Assembly (NCBI GenBank): GCA_934661195.1
Contig: CAKUJD010000003.1
Location: forward strand, 62,001 to 126,000
DNA: 64,000 nucleotides
Reading direction: 5' to 3'
Origin: an uncultured Muribaculaceae bacterium
GTDB taxonomy: Bacteria > Bacteroidota > Bacteroidia > Bacteroidales > Muribaculaceae
In this document: piece by piece, positions 16,896-25,828 of the stretch
Layout of the letters: every line of letters starts with the position of its first letter
Position numbering within the stretch: position 1 is the first letter of the stretch
Notes under the pieces: generated by a model
Database searches by the model: none
What the model saw: the letters and a program-made list of their open reading frames with translations, nothing else
What the model was told of the DNA's origin: nothing
Program-made: the position numbers and the translations under genes

Positions 16896-17744
16896 TTAGG
16901 CCTCAGTTGAGTGGAACTTGATGAGACCTTCCATGGGGTCTTGGATGATGTTGCCCACGGTGATGCCCTGCGACTTGGCAGCCTCGAGCAGCGTGGCCTT
17001 TTCGAGCAGAGCGATTGAGCCGACGAAGTTGCAAGGCAGCTCCTTGTAGTTGTCGTAGTTCTCAACGTTGCGCACGAAGAAGTCGATGAACGAGTGCAGC
17101 ACGATGCGGTGAATCGAAGGCTCCTCGATGTTGTGCTCGAGGAAGGGGGCGAACTGTGCCAGGAAGCGGTTGGCGGCGGGCTTGCGATACACTGCGTCAA
17201 TTATCTTGTTGCGGTCGAGGTTGTACTCCTTGAGGAACTTCTCGCACAGGTGCTCGGGGAGCTGTTTTTTCAGCACGTCGCCCACCAGCAGCTTGCCCAG
17301 CACGGCGCCGCTGCCCTCGTCGCCGAGGATGTAGCCCAGGGGCGACACATTGTCGACCACCTTCTCACCGTCGTAGTAGCAAGAGTTTGAGCCGGTGCCC
17401 AGGATGCAGGCGATGCCGGGCTTGCGGCCGCACAGGGCGCGGGCGGCAGCCAGCAGGTCGCTGTCGACCTCGATTTTGGTAGCACTGGGAATGTTGGCCT
17501 TGAGGGCGTTGATCACATGCGACTTGATCTCGTCGCTGATGATGCCAGCGCCATAGTAGTAGATTTCAGTCACCTCATAGTTGGCGATGTTGGGCATGAG
17601 CTCGTCGGCGATGCGCTGAGTCATTTCCTCCTGAGTCATCAGCAGGGCGTTCATACCGGTAGTGAAAATCTGAGCTACCTTCTCTTTTCCGTTAAGCAGA
17701 CACCAATCGATTTTGGTTGATCCGCAGTCAGCAATTAAAATCAT
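16896..17744 (-). CDS. murK: BadF/BadG-type amino-sugar kinase, probable MurNAc kinase
   Basis: This is a 282-residue ASKHA-fold kinase. The phosphate-1 loop ADCGSTK (Asp6) is intact, followed by YYYGAGI, VDSDLLAAARAL, the ILGTGSNSC phosphate-2/adenosine region and LGYILGDEGSG. Family members phosphorylate GlcNAc or MurNAc at O-6. Position directly before murQ and after a MurT-like transporter, as in the Tannerella forsythia murTKQ operon, points to MurNAc as substrate, giving MurNAc-6-phosphate for MurQ. GlcNAc phosphorylation is an alternative or extra activity. A divergent paralogue lies at 36324-37181. Confidence 0.9.
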   Translation of the reverse strand: MILIADCGSTKIDWCLLNGKEKVAQIFTTGMNALLMTQEEMTQRIADELMPNIANYEVTEIYYYGAGIISDEIKSHVINALKANIPSATKIEVDSDLLAAARALCGRKPGIACILGTGSNSCYYDGEKVVDNVSPLGYILGDEGSGAVLGKLLVGDVLKKQLPEHLCEKFLKEYNLDRNKIIDAVYRKPAANRFLAQFAPFLEHNIEEPSIHRIVLHSFIDFFVRNVENYDNYKELPCNFVGSIALLEKATLLEAAKSQGITVGNIIQDPMEGLIKFHSTEA

Positions 17745-17786
17745 AGTTTTGTTTCAATTATTTTTTTGATGATTATATTCGCGTTG

Positions 17787-18950
17787 TTAAATCTTGATTA
17801 TTATGTTCTTGCGGTGCAGGAGTTCGCCCACACACCAGTTGACGAAGATGAATATCACGGCGTAGATGCACGAGCCCAGGGTTTCGTCGCCGAAGAGGCT
17901 GCTATACAAATTGTAGGCTCCCGAGCGCAGGGTGATCACGTCGCCGTCAGCGCCAGTGCCGAGCGGAATGGTGCTGAACACCACCGACAGCACAGAGCCG
18001 CACAGGTAGAGGAACAGCGGGTTGATGCCAAACACGTGGAAGAAGCGGCACCACTTGTGGTGGCCCTGCACGTCGATCACATAGATGAGCAGCGCCAGCA
18101 CGCTCGAGGCGAGGCCGCAGGTGATGAGCACAAACGAGGTGGACCACACCTTTTTGGCGCAAGGCACGCCATAGCTCAGCAGCCAGCCGCCCAGCAGCAT
18201 GGCAAAGCCCACAAGCAGCAGTCGGTTGATGCGGTCGAAGTTGTCCTTATGCTCGATAATGGTCTTGCCCATCATGAAGCCGATGAGCACGTGCGCAATG
18301 CCAGGCAGAGTGCTGAGAATGCCCTCGGGGTCGAAAGCGAGCTTCAGTCCGTCGACGGTGTCGTGATACATGTGGTTCTCGCCAAGCACGGCGGTGTCGA
18401 TGCGCGCGATTATGTTGTCGGTGCTCCACTCATAGCCGTTGCCGAAGTAGAGAATCACCGCATACACCACCAGAATGCCGCCTATAATCCAGGGCACCAG
18501 TTTGTGCTTGCAGGTGACGGCAATCATCGAGCCGAAGAAGTAGGTGAGCGCCAAGCGCGGGAACACGCCCAGAATGCGCAGCGAGTCGACGCAGTTGACT
18601 GCCTCGGCCAGCGTGCAGTCGGGCTTGAATATGTGGCGCATGAAGAAGCTGAACCAGAATATTGCCCAACCGATGAGGAAGAGCAGAATGGTGCGGCGGG
18701 CAATCTTCATGAACACGTGTCCGCTGAGCTGGAAGTTGAACTTGCGCAATGAGAAATACATTGATACACCCATCACAAACATAAAGAACGGGAACACCAG
18801 GTCGGTGGGGGTGAGACCTATCCACTCGGCATGGTCGAGCGGGGCGTAGATGTGTCCCCACGAGCCGGGGTTGTTGACGAGCAACATTCCCGCGATGGTG
18901 ATACCACGAAGGATATCAAGGGAGAGAAGTCGTTTTGATTGAGTTGCCAT
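17787..18950 (-). CDS. murT: DUF5009/acyltransferase-like membrane protein, probable MurNAc transporter
   Basis: This is a 387-residue inner-membrane protein with about 10 membrane segments. The N-terminus SKRLLSLDILRGITIAGMLLVNNPG and WIGLTPTDLVFPFFMFVMGVS mark the COG4299/DUF5009 family, related to heparan-α-glucosaminide N-acetyltransferases. A member of this type in Tannerella forsythia has been reported as the MurNAc inner-membrane transporter MurT. Order transporter-kinase-etherase here is the same, so MurNAc uptake is the best guess. Acetyl transfer to an amino sugar remains possible. Gaps to neighbours are 30 and 42 bases. Confidence 0.72.
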   Translation of the reverse strand: MATQSKRLLSLDILRGITIAGMLLVNNPGSWGHIYAPLDHAEWIGLTPTDLVFPFFMFVMGVSMYFSLRKFNFQLSGHVFMKIARRTILLFLIGWAIFWFSFFMRHIFKPDCTLAEAVNCVDSLRILGVFPRLALTYFFGSMIAVTCKHKLVPWIIGGILVVYAVILYFGNGYEWSTDNIIARIDTAVLGENHMYHDTVDGLKLAFDPEGILSTLPGIAHVLIGFMMGKTIIEHKDNFDRINRLLLVGFAMLLGGWLLSYGVPCAKKVWSTSFVLITCGLASSVLALLIYVIDVQGHHKWCRFFHVFGINPLFLYLCGSVLSVVFSTIPLGTGADGDVITLRSGAYNLYSSLFGDETLGSCIYAVIFIFVNWCVGELLHRKNIIIKI

Positions 18951-18980
18951 TTTTTAAGTTATTGTTTTCTATCAAATGTT

Positions 18981-21773
18981 TCACTTTTTCTTGGGCGTGG
19001 TGCACTCGTCGATGAGGTAGACGAGCGACTGGTAGGGCACACCGCTGTTGGTGGTGAGGCCAATCTCACATGTGCGGCTGTTGCTGAAGCCGCGCTTGAT
19101 GCCTGCCGCCTCGATTTGCGGTCGCAGCTTGCGCAGCGCGTAGGCGTTGAGCTCGGGGTGAGTGAAGCCCTTGTCGCCGGCAAAGCCGCAGCAGCCTATG
19201 CCCTCGGGCACGAGCACGCTGGTGGAGCAGCGGTGCGCCAGGTCGAGCATCTTCTGGTTGAGGCCCATGAGCCGTGTGGAGCACGTGAGGTGGATGGCCA
19301 CAGGCTCGCTGGTGGCGTGGAAGTCGAGGTCTTGCGCCACGTAGTCGTGGATAAACTCGATGAGTTCAAGCGGCTTCACGCGCTTCATGTGCTGGCGCAT
19401 GCGGTGCAGACACGGGCTCTGGTCGCATATCACAGGATAGCGTCCGCCCTGAGATGCCTCATAGAGGGCGTCTTCGAGCTCGGCCGTCTTGCTGTTGGCC
19501 ACATCGGGCATACCCTTGCTTTCCCATATCATGCCGCAGCACATGTGGCCCATGCCTTTGGGGAATATCACCTCCCAGCCGGCCTTCTTGAGGAAGGCCA
19601 CCACCTCGTCCACAAGGTCGGGCTTGGGTCCGTGAGGGGCGCGTCCCATGGTCTGGTTCATGCAGCTGGGGAAGTACACCACCTTCTGCTTGGCGCCAAA
19701 CTCGGGGGCGGGCTTCATGCTGTGAGGAAGCGGCAGAGCCGGCACCATCAGCGGGAAACCCACCGAGTGCAACACGCGTCCGGCCCACCCTATGCCCTTG
19801 TCGCCAAGCACGCAGTGCGCGGCGGCGGCCATATAGAGTGTGGCCTTGACGCCGCCGCGCACGGTGCGGAAGTCGCGCGCGGCCATGGCTCCAGTCTTGT
19901 AGCCCAGGCTGCCCTTGGGCAGCGCCTCGGCGCGCAGGTCGTGGGTCATTTCGCCCACATTGATGTGCATGGGGCACGAAGTGCTGCACAGGCCGTCGGC
20001 GGCGCAGGTCACGTTGCCGTAGTACTTATACTGCCGCTCAAGCCGCGCAAGGCGGTCGGGGTCTTCACCCGTGGCCTTGAGGCGTGAGATTTCGCGCTGC
20101 ACTATGATGCGCTGGCGAGACGACAGGCCGAAGCCGCAACTCACACAATTCACCTCGCAAAAGCCGCACTCGATGCACTTGTTCACGTGGTCGTTGGTGA
20201 TGGGCATGGGCTTGAAGTGCTTTATGAAGCAGTCGGGGTCGTCGTTGAAGATGACGCCGGGGTTGAGGATGCCGTTGGGGTCGAACAGCTGCTTAACGCG
20301 GCGCATGATGCCGTAGGCCTTATCGCCCCACTCCTTTTTGACAAATGGGGCCATGTTGCGGCCGGTGCCGTGCTCGGCCTTGAGCGAACCGTCGTATTTG
20401 TCAATCACCAGGCTCACAATGGCGCGCATCAGACGCTCGTAGCGCTGCACCTCCTCGGGGGTGTCGAACGACTGCGACAATATGAAGTGATAGTTGCCCT
20501 CCAGGGCGTGGCCGTAGATGCAGCTGTCGTCATAGCCGAAGTCAACGAGCATCTTGGCCAGATCGTCGGTGGCGTCGGGCAGATCGTTGATGTGGAAGGC
20601 CACGTCCTCGATGAGCACCGTGGTGCCGAGGGGGCGCGTGCCGCCCACGCTTGGGAATATGCCCGAGCGTATGGCCCAATACTTGCCATACTCCTCAGGC
20701 TTGTCGGTGAAGCGCGCGGGCACATACAAGTCGAAGCCCTCAAGCACCTTGCTTATGGCCTCAACGTTGGCGCTGAGCTGCTGCTTGGTGTCGGCCGAGG
20801 TGCGTATGAGCACCGCGGTGAGGTCGGGGCCGGTGGTGTCGTTGACCGAGGCCAGCGACTTCTTGTCGAGCATCTCGGCACACTCCACCGAGTCGGCTGC
20901 CTTCAGCGCCAAAATGGCCTCGCAGGCCTTGCGCATCGACTTGAAGTAGAGCATGGCGCTGGCCGAGCAGGGATAGAGGTGGCCGGTGGACATGGTGAAC
21001 TGGCTGCCGAAGCCCAGCGTGCCCTCCGAGCCCACCATGAGGTGGGTGATGATGTCGAAGGGATCGGTGAAGCGGACAAACGGCGCCAGGTTGAGGCCCG
21101 TGACGTTTTTGATGGAGTACTTGTATTTGATGCGCTCCACCAGTGCCTCGTCGGCCAGCACCTCATCGCGCAGCTGCTCGATGGCTTTGACAAACGGGGC
21201 GTGGGTGCGGGCAAAGTCGGCGCGGCTCTGCTCGCTGCCGGTGTCGAGCACGGTGCCGTCGGCCAGCACTATGCGCATCGACTGCAGTTCGCGGTCGCTG
21301 TTGGCGTGCGTGCCGCAGCTCATGCCAGAGGCGTTGTTGAACACAATGCCGCCCACCATGGCCGAGTTTTTCGACGCGGGGTCTGGGGTGAACACACGTC
21401 CGTAGGGGCGCAGAATGTCGTCGACCCTTTTGCCCACAAGGCCGGGCTGCATAGTGATGCTCTTGGCATCGGGCGCCACAGTGTAGTCCTCCCAGTTTTT
21501 GCCGGCCACAATCAGAATGGAGTCGGTGTTGGTCTGGCCACACAGGCTTGTGCCTGCCGCACGGAACGTGACGGGCAGGCGCATTTTGTCGGCAATGGCG
21601 AGCAGGCGCGACACCTCCTCCTCACTGCTGCTGCGCACCACCACCTGGGGAATGTTGCGGTAGAAGCCCGCATCGGTGCCCCAGGCGAGGCATCGCAGGT
21701 CGTCGGTGTATATCCGGTCTTTTGGAATGAACTCGGATATGGCCGACAAATATGATTTATACTTTTCGTTCAT
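18981..21773 (-). CDS. FAD- and Fe-S-binding D-lactate dehydrogenase-type oxidoreductase
   Basis: This is a 930-residue protein. The N-terminal half is a GlcD/VAO-type FAD domain (TFRAAGTSLCGQ, the FAD loop VGGIVFNNASGMSCG, and DPFDIITHLMVGSEGTLGF), followed by the FAD-linked C-terminal domain with AEHGTGRNMAPFV. Then come two ferredoxin-like clusters (CIECGFCEVNCVSCG and CAADGLCSTSCPMHI) and two CCG-type domains (HMCCGM, IGCCGFAGDKG) like GlpC/LldE. This layout fits quinone-linked D-lactate or D-2-hydroxyacid dehydrogenases. In an operon whose last enzyme releases D-lactate, oxidation of D-lactate to pyruvate is the obvious role. It has no signal peptide, so it works at the cytoplasmic face. 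The ATG at 21773 is preferred over GTG at 21782. Confidence 0.88.
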   Translation of the reverse strand: MNEKYKSYLSAISEFIPKDRIYTDDLRCLAWGTDAGFYRNIPQVVVRSSSEEEVSRLLAIADKMRLPVTFRAAGTSLCGQTNTDSILIVAGKNWEDYTVAPDAKSITMQPGLVGKRVDDILRPYGRVFTPDPASKNSAMVGGIVFNNASGMSCGTHANSDRELQSMRIVLADGTVLDTGSEQSRADFARTHAPFVKAIEQLRDEVLADEALVERIKYKYSIKNVTGLNLAPFVRFTDPFDIITHLMVGSEGTLGFGSQFTMSTGHLYPCSASAMLYFKSMRKACEAILALKAADSVECAEMLDKKSLASVNDTTGPDLTAVLIRTSADTKQQLSANVEAISKVLEGFDLYVPARFTDKPEEYGKYWAIRSGIFPSVGGTRPLGTTVLIEDVAFHINDLPDATDDLAKMLVDFGYDDSCIYGHALEGNYHFILSQSFDTPEEVQRYERLMRAIVSLVIDKYDGSLKAEHGTGRNMAPFVKKEWGDKAYGIMRRVKQLFDPNGILNPGVIFNDDPDCFIKHFKPMPITNDHVNKCIECGFCEVNCVSCGFGLSSRQRIIVQREISRLKATGEDPDRLARLERQYKYYGNVTCAADGLCSTSCPMHINVGEMTHDLRAEALPKGSLGYKTGAMAARDFRTVRGGVKATLYMAAAAHCVLGDKGIGWAGRVLHSVGFPLMVPALPLPHSMKPAPEFGAKQKVVYFPSCMNQTMGRAPHGPKPDLVDEVVAFLKKAGWEVIFPKGMGHMCCGMIWESKGMPDVANSKTAELEDALYEASQGGRYPVICDQSPCLHRMRQHMKRVKPLELIEFIHDYVAQDLDFHATSEPVAIHLTCSTRLMGLNQKMLDLAHRCSTSVLVPEGIGCCGFAGDKGFTHPELNAYALRKLRPQIEAAGIKRGFSNSRTCEIGLTTNSGVPYQSLVYLIDECTTPKKK

Positions 21774-21821
21774 TAAACTCACACAATTAGGATTACTATA
21801 TTATATATGGCGACCGGGCTG

Positions 21822-23060
21822 TTAGTGATACAGGTAGTATTTGCTCGACTTGGCCTTGAAGGCCTCAACGTCTTTGTTGAAGTAGTCGATGATGTCGGCC
21901 ACCTTGTAGCGCTTGGAAAAGCGCAGGCGAATCTGGTCGGTGCCCATCACCTTGTCGAACATGCCATAGCCGCGATTGGCGTTGGCGTCGAAGATTTTGG
22001 CGCTGGGATACATTTCGTGCACCACCTGCATAAAGTAGAACTGGCACAGAGTGAGGTTGGCCTTGTCGAGGTCGGTGATGTAGACCTGCACGCCGTGCAC
22101 CTCTTTAAGCTCTTTCGACGCCTCGGGGCCCACCTTGAAGAAGGGCTTGTAGTTGATGGGGCGGAAGCTGTAGCCGGGCAGATGCAGAGCATTCATGGCG
22201 TCGGCAAGGCTGTCGGCGTTGATGTAGGTCTCGGCGAAGCACTCAAAGGGCAGCGTGTAGCCAATGCCGGTGTTGAAGGCATAGAGCTCGCCCACCACGC
22301 CCGACACGGCGTAGAAGGCCGCATGCTCGGGAGTGGGCACCTGCGGCGAGGGCAGCACCCATGGCAGACCCGTGTCGCGATACTTCATGCTGCGGGTCCA
22401 GCCCTGCATGGGGATCACGGTGAGTTTGGCCTTCTTGGCTGTCACGCCCTCCTCGTTGAGGTAGGTGGCCAGCTCGCCGGGGGTGAGGCCGTAGAGGTAG
22501 GGAATGGCATACTTGCTCACCATAGAGAAGAAGCCCTTCTCCACCAGGTTGCCCTCCACCTTGTTGCCGCCAAGCGGATTGGGGCGGTCGAGCACCATAA
22601 ACTCCTTGCCCTGCTCGGCGCAGGCCTCCATGCACATGCCCATGGTGGCATAGAATGTGTAGCTGCGGCAGCCTATGTCCTGAATGTCGTAGACCAGCAC
22701 ATCGATGTCCTTAAGCATCTCGGGAGTGGGCTTGTGGGTTTTGCCATAAAGTGAATAGGTCTTCACGCCAGTCTTGGGGTCGACGGCGTCGCTCACGGCG
22801 TCGCCAGCGTGAGCGTTGCCGCGCACGCCATGCTCAGGGCCGTAGAGGGCCACCAGCTTCACGCCAGGAGCCTCGTTTAGAATGTCGACTGTGGACTTGA
22901 GCTGGCTGTCGACGCCCGAGGGGTTGGTGACAAGGCCCACGCGCTTGCCCTGCAGCTGCTTGAAGCCGCCGTCGCGCAGCACCTCGATGCCCGTTTTCAC
23001 GGCCGCGCTGCCACACAGCGACACAATGGCGGCCACAAGGGCCAGAATATATTTCTTCAT
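21822..23060 (-). CDS. namZ: Exo-β-N-acetylmuramidase (DUF1343)
   Basis: NamZ-type enzymes release single MurNAc residues from the non-reducing end of peptidoglycan glycans. This 412-residue protein has a signal peptide (cut near residue 20), LVTNPSGVD, the family hallmark LYGPEHG with Glu76-His77, DIQDIGCRSYTFYATM, LDRPNPLGG and the C-terminal FEVGPEASKELKEVHGVQVYITD-like region. Length matches the family. It is periplasmic or secreted and would supply free MurNAc for the MurT-like importer. It lies 48 bases before the dehydrogenase gene and 45 after ampG. Confidence 0.93.
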   Translation of the reverse strand: MKKYILALVAAIVSLCGSAAVKTGIEVLRDGGFKQLQGKRVGLVTNPSGVDSQLKSTVDILNEAPGVKLVALYGPEHGVRGNAHAGDAVSDAVDPKTGVKTYSLYGKTHKPTPEMLKDIDVLVYDIQDIGCRSYTFYATMGMCMEACAEQGKEFMVLDRPNPLGGNKVEGNLVEKGFFSMVSKYAIPYLYGLTPGELATYLNEEGVTAKKAKLTVIPMQGWTRSMKYRDTGLPWVLPSPQVPTPEHAAFYAVSGVVGELYAFNTGIGYTLPFECFAETYINADSLADAMNALHLPGYSFRPINYKPFFKVGPEASKELKEVHGVQVYITDLDKANLTLCQFYFMQVVHEMYPSAKIFDANANRGYGMFDKVMGTDQIRLRFSKRYKVADIIDYFNKDVEAFKAKSSKYYLYH

Positions 23061-23105
23061 ATTTTTTATTGTTCTCTTCGTTGTTTGTAGTTTAAGTTGA
23101 TTCGT

Positions 23106-24431
23106 TTACTTGCGTCCGTAGTTGGGGTCGATTTTGCGGTCGACGAGGTATGTTACCACCAAAGTGGCAACGCAGCACGCCATCACCATCCAGAAGAAGT
23201 TGACGTAGCCGATGGCCTCCTGAATGTAGCCTGCCACGAAGCCGGGCAGCATCATGCTGAGAGCCATAAAGGCGGTGCAGATGGCATAGTGCGAAGTCTT
23301 GAACTCGCCCTCGGAGAAATACATCATGTAGAGCATGTAGGCTGTGAAGCCGAAGCCGTAGCCAAACTGCTCGATGCACAGTGCAATGGTGATGATGATG
23401 TTGCTGGTGGGCTGCTCGAGTGCCAGATACACAAACGTGAGGCACGGCAGCGTCATGCCTGCGGCCATCCACCAAAGCGACTTTTTGAGGCCCACCTTCG
23501 AGGCGTAGACACCGCCCACAATGCCACCGGCAAGCAGGGCTATCACGCCGAATGTGCCATACACGATGCCCACCATTTCGGTGGGAAGGCCGAGGCCGCC
23601 CTTAGCCTGGTCGGCCACAAGGAAGGGCATGCACAGCTTGATGAGGAATCCCTCGGGCAGGCGGTAGAGCAGCATGAAGGCCACTGCCAGCAGGAAGCCC
23701 GGCTTCTTTACAAACGAGGCAAACGACTGGAAGAACTCGCTCATGCCGTTGTTGGGGCCATCGGTGCTGACGCGCGGACGGTCGTCGGCCGAGCGGGGCA
23801 GCACGAATATGTGGTAGAGGGTGATGAGGAAGAACACCACGGCGCTCACGCCCAGCGTTATCCGCCACGACATAGTGATGCGGGCGGGGTCGCCGGCCTC
23901 AACCCAACCGGCTATGGCCACAAGCACACCCTGGCCAAACACCGATGCGATGCGGTAGGCCGTGCTGCGGATGCCAATGAAGGCCGCCTGGCTGCTGGGG
24001 CTGTGGGCCAGCATATAGTAGCCGTCGGCCGCGATGTCGTGGGTGGCCGAGGCAAATGCCGCTATGATAAACAGCACCAGCGTGACCGTGAACATGCTGA
24101 TAGGGGTGTCACCGGCCTTGATGGTTTCGAGCGAGGGTGATGGCAGCGTCACTGTGAGGGCCACAAGCAGAACGGTCATGAGAATCTGCATGGTGGTGAT
24201 CCACCATCGCTTGGTCTTCACCACATCCACCATCGGGCCCCAAATGCCCTTCAGGAACCACGGGAAATAAAGCAGGGTGGTGAAGAACGACATGTCGCCG
24301 TTAGGCACACCCATCTTGGTGAACATCATCACCGAAATGTTGTTGACCACAAAATATGGCACACCCTCGGCGAAGTAGAGGGTTGGCACCCACCACCAAG
24401 GGTTTCTGTAATTACTTATCTGGTTGTTCAT
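23106..24431 (-). CDS. ampG: AmpG-family muropeptide MFS transporter
   Basis: This is a 441-residue inner-membrane protein with about 12 hydrophobic segments. WWWVPTLYFAEGVPYFVVNNISVMMF, FPWFLKGIWGPMVD and DIAADGYYMLAH are typical of Bacteroidetes AmpG-type proteins, which import GlcNAc-anhydroMurNAc and its peptides. It starts 5 bases after the SpoIID gene stop, so the two are tightly coupled. It would provide a second import route next to MurT. Substrate is inferred from family and context. Confidence 0.88.
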   Translation of the reverse strand: MNNQISNYRNPWWWVPTLYFAEGVPYFVVNNISVMMFTKMGVPNGDMSFFTTLLYFPWFLKGIWGPMVDVVKTKRWWITTMQILMTVLLVALTVTLPSPSLETIKAGDTPISMFTVTLVLFIIAAFASATHDIAADGYYMLAHSPSSQAAFIGIRSTAYRIASVFGQGVLVAIAGWVEAGDPARITMSWRITLGVSAVVFFLITLYHIFVLPRSADDRPRVSTDGPNNGMSEFFQSFASFVKKPGFLLAVAFMLLYRLPEGFLIKLCMPFLVADQAKGGLGLPTEMVGIVYGTFGVIALLAGGIVGGVYASKVGLKKSLWWMAAGMTLPCLTFVYLALEQPTSNIIITIALCIEQFGYGFGFTAYMLYMMYFSEGEFKTSHYAICTAFMALSMMLPGFVAGYIQEAIGYVNFFWMVMACCVATLVVTYLVDRKIDPNYGRK

Positions 24432-24436
24432 TGCTT

Positions 24437-25771
24437 TTAATATTGTTTAATGATGTTAGCGTTAATGAAGTAGTGGAGCAGGATTTCCTTGTAGCCGAAC
24501 CCCTTGGCACCCATCACGGCGGCGCCAATCTGGCACAGGCCCACACCGTGGCCCCAACCGGCTCCGCGCAGCACAAACTTGCCCGGATAGCCGTCGGCGC
24601 CCACATCGTGCTTCTCGACCACAAAGGCCGAGCTGTAGAGGGCGCTCTCGCTGAGGGCGTAGCGTATGGCCAGTTCCTTGCCTATGATCTTGGTGAGCTT
24701 CTCGCCCACGATTTTCAGCTTGTAGAGGCGGCCCGAAGTGCCGCGCGCCACAGGCTGCAGGTCCTTGATGCGGCCATAGTCGTCGCCGGTGCGGCGGCGC
24801 ACAAGGTCGGCAATCTGCTCTTGGGTGTACTCAACCTTCCAGCGGTAGAAGTCTTTAGTCTCCTGGTCGTAGTCGTTGAGCACCTGCGACAGAATGGCTG
24901 GGTCGCTGGTGTTGCAGTAGGCCTGCGGGCTCGACAGAATCCACTCGGCCGCGTTGTCCTCGCAAGTGAGGTCGGGGAAGTCATTCTCGTTGTCGCTGTC
25001 GCGTCGGGCTTCAAGGTAGGGATAGTGGGTGGGCTCCCAGCAGTTTTCAAACTCCTCGAGCACACCGCCGCACGATTTCGAGAAGCGCGCGTCGCACAGC
25101 TTGCCGTCGTACATCAGCACCTGGCCCCAAGTGGCCTTAATGGCCTGGCGCACCGTCTCGGTGGAGGCGCGCGTAATGCCCTGATAGCGCTGGCAGTGGT
25201 CGTCGGCGCACACGTCGAAGTTCACATGGTCGTCGCGGTCCCACCACTTGATTTCCTCGCCTGGCGTGCTCACCTGCGCACTGTCGCCCAGGCGCACATC
25301 GGCGCCCTTGGGGGCGGCGTCCTCCTTATGGATTTGCGCCAGCAGCCAGCTGCGCGAGATCACGGCGTGGGCCTTGAGCAGTTCGAGCGACGCCTTGGCG
25401 CTCATTTCCGACGAGATCACACTCAGCAGATAGTCTTCCACAGGAAGCACATTGATGGGCGTGAGACGGCCGTTCTCCACAATAAAATGGAGCGCACCGC
25501 TGAAGCTCTGATCCTCTTTGCGCTTCCAGTGGAAGCTGACGCCGATGGTGACGCCCTTGAGCGTGAACGAGCCGGCGGCAGCGTCGACAGGCTCAAACAG
25601 CAGGTCGTCGTACTCGCGTCCGCCCCACTCTATTTTACCATTGACGCACACAGCCTTCTGGCTGCCGCTGCACACCGCGCCATTCACCTTATAATCGCCG
25701 TTGAGCACAAACTCAACTTCGGGCTCATTCATGATGCCCACTCTCACTTGAGGCACTTGTGACATATGCAT
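24437..25771 (-). CDS. SpoIID/LytB domain protein
   Basis: This is a 444-residue protein with the SpoIID core: VLPVEDYLLSVISSEMSAKASLELLKAHAVISRSWLL, where the Glu of SEM is the catalytic position in SpoIID, then an insert of about 150 residues, SCGGVLEEFENCW and the terminal GWGHGVGLCQIGAAVMG. SpoIID-type enzymes are lytic transglycosylases acting on glycans stripped of peptides, giving anhydroMurNAc ends, which is the form AmpG imports. The start MHMSQVPQVRVGI carries no signal peptide, and an in-frame stop lies four codons upstream, so export by the usual route is not apparent. Confidence 0.88.
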   Translation of the reverse strand: MHMSQVPQVRVGIMNEPEVEFVLNGDYKVNGAVCSGSQKAVCVNGKIEWGGREYDDLLFEPVDAAAGSFTLKGVTIGVSFHWKRKEDQSFSGALHFIVENGRLTPINVLPVEDYLLSVISSEMSAKASLELLKAHAVISRSWLLAQIHKEDAAPKGADVRLGDSAQVSTPGEEIKWWDRDDHVNFDVCADDHCQRYQGITRASTETVRQAIKATWGQVLMYDGKLCDARFSKSCGGVLEEFENCWEPTHYPYLEARRDSDNENDFPDLTCEDNAAEWILSSPQAYCNTSDPAILSQVLNDYDQETKDFYRWKVEYTQEQIADLVRRRTGDDYGRIKDLQPVARGTSGRLYKLKIVGEKLTKIIGKELAIRYALSESALYSSAFVVEKHDVGADGYPGKFVLRGAGWGHGVGLCQIGAAVMGAKGFGYKEILLHYFINANIIKQY

Positions 25772-25828
25772 ATTGAAGTGTTAAAGTCGTTTTTGTTACA
25801 AAAAATCTGTTTCGGCCAACAAAGCCGC

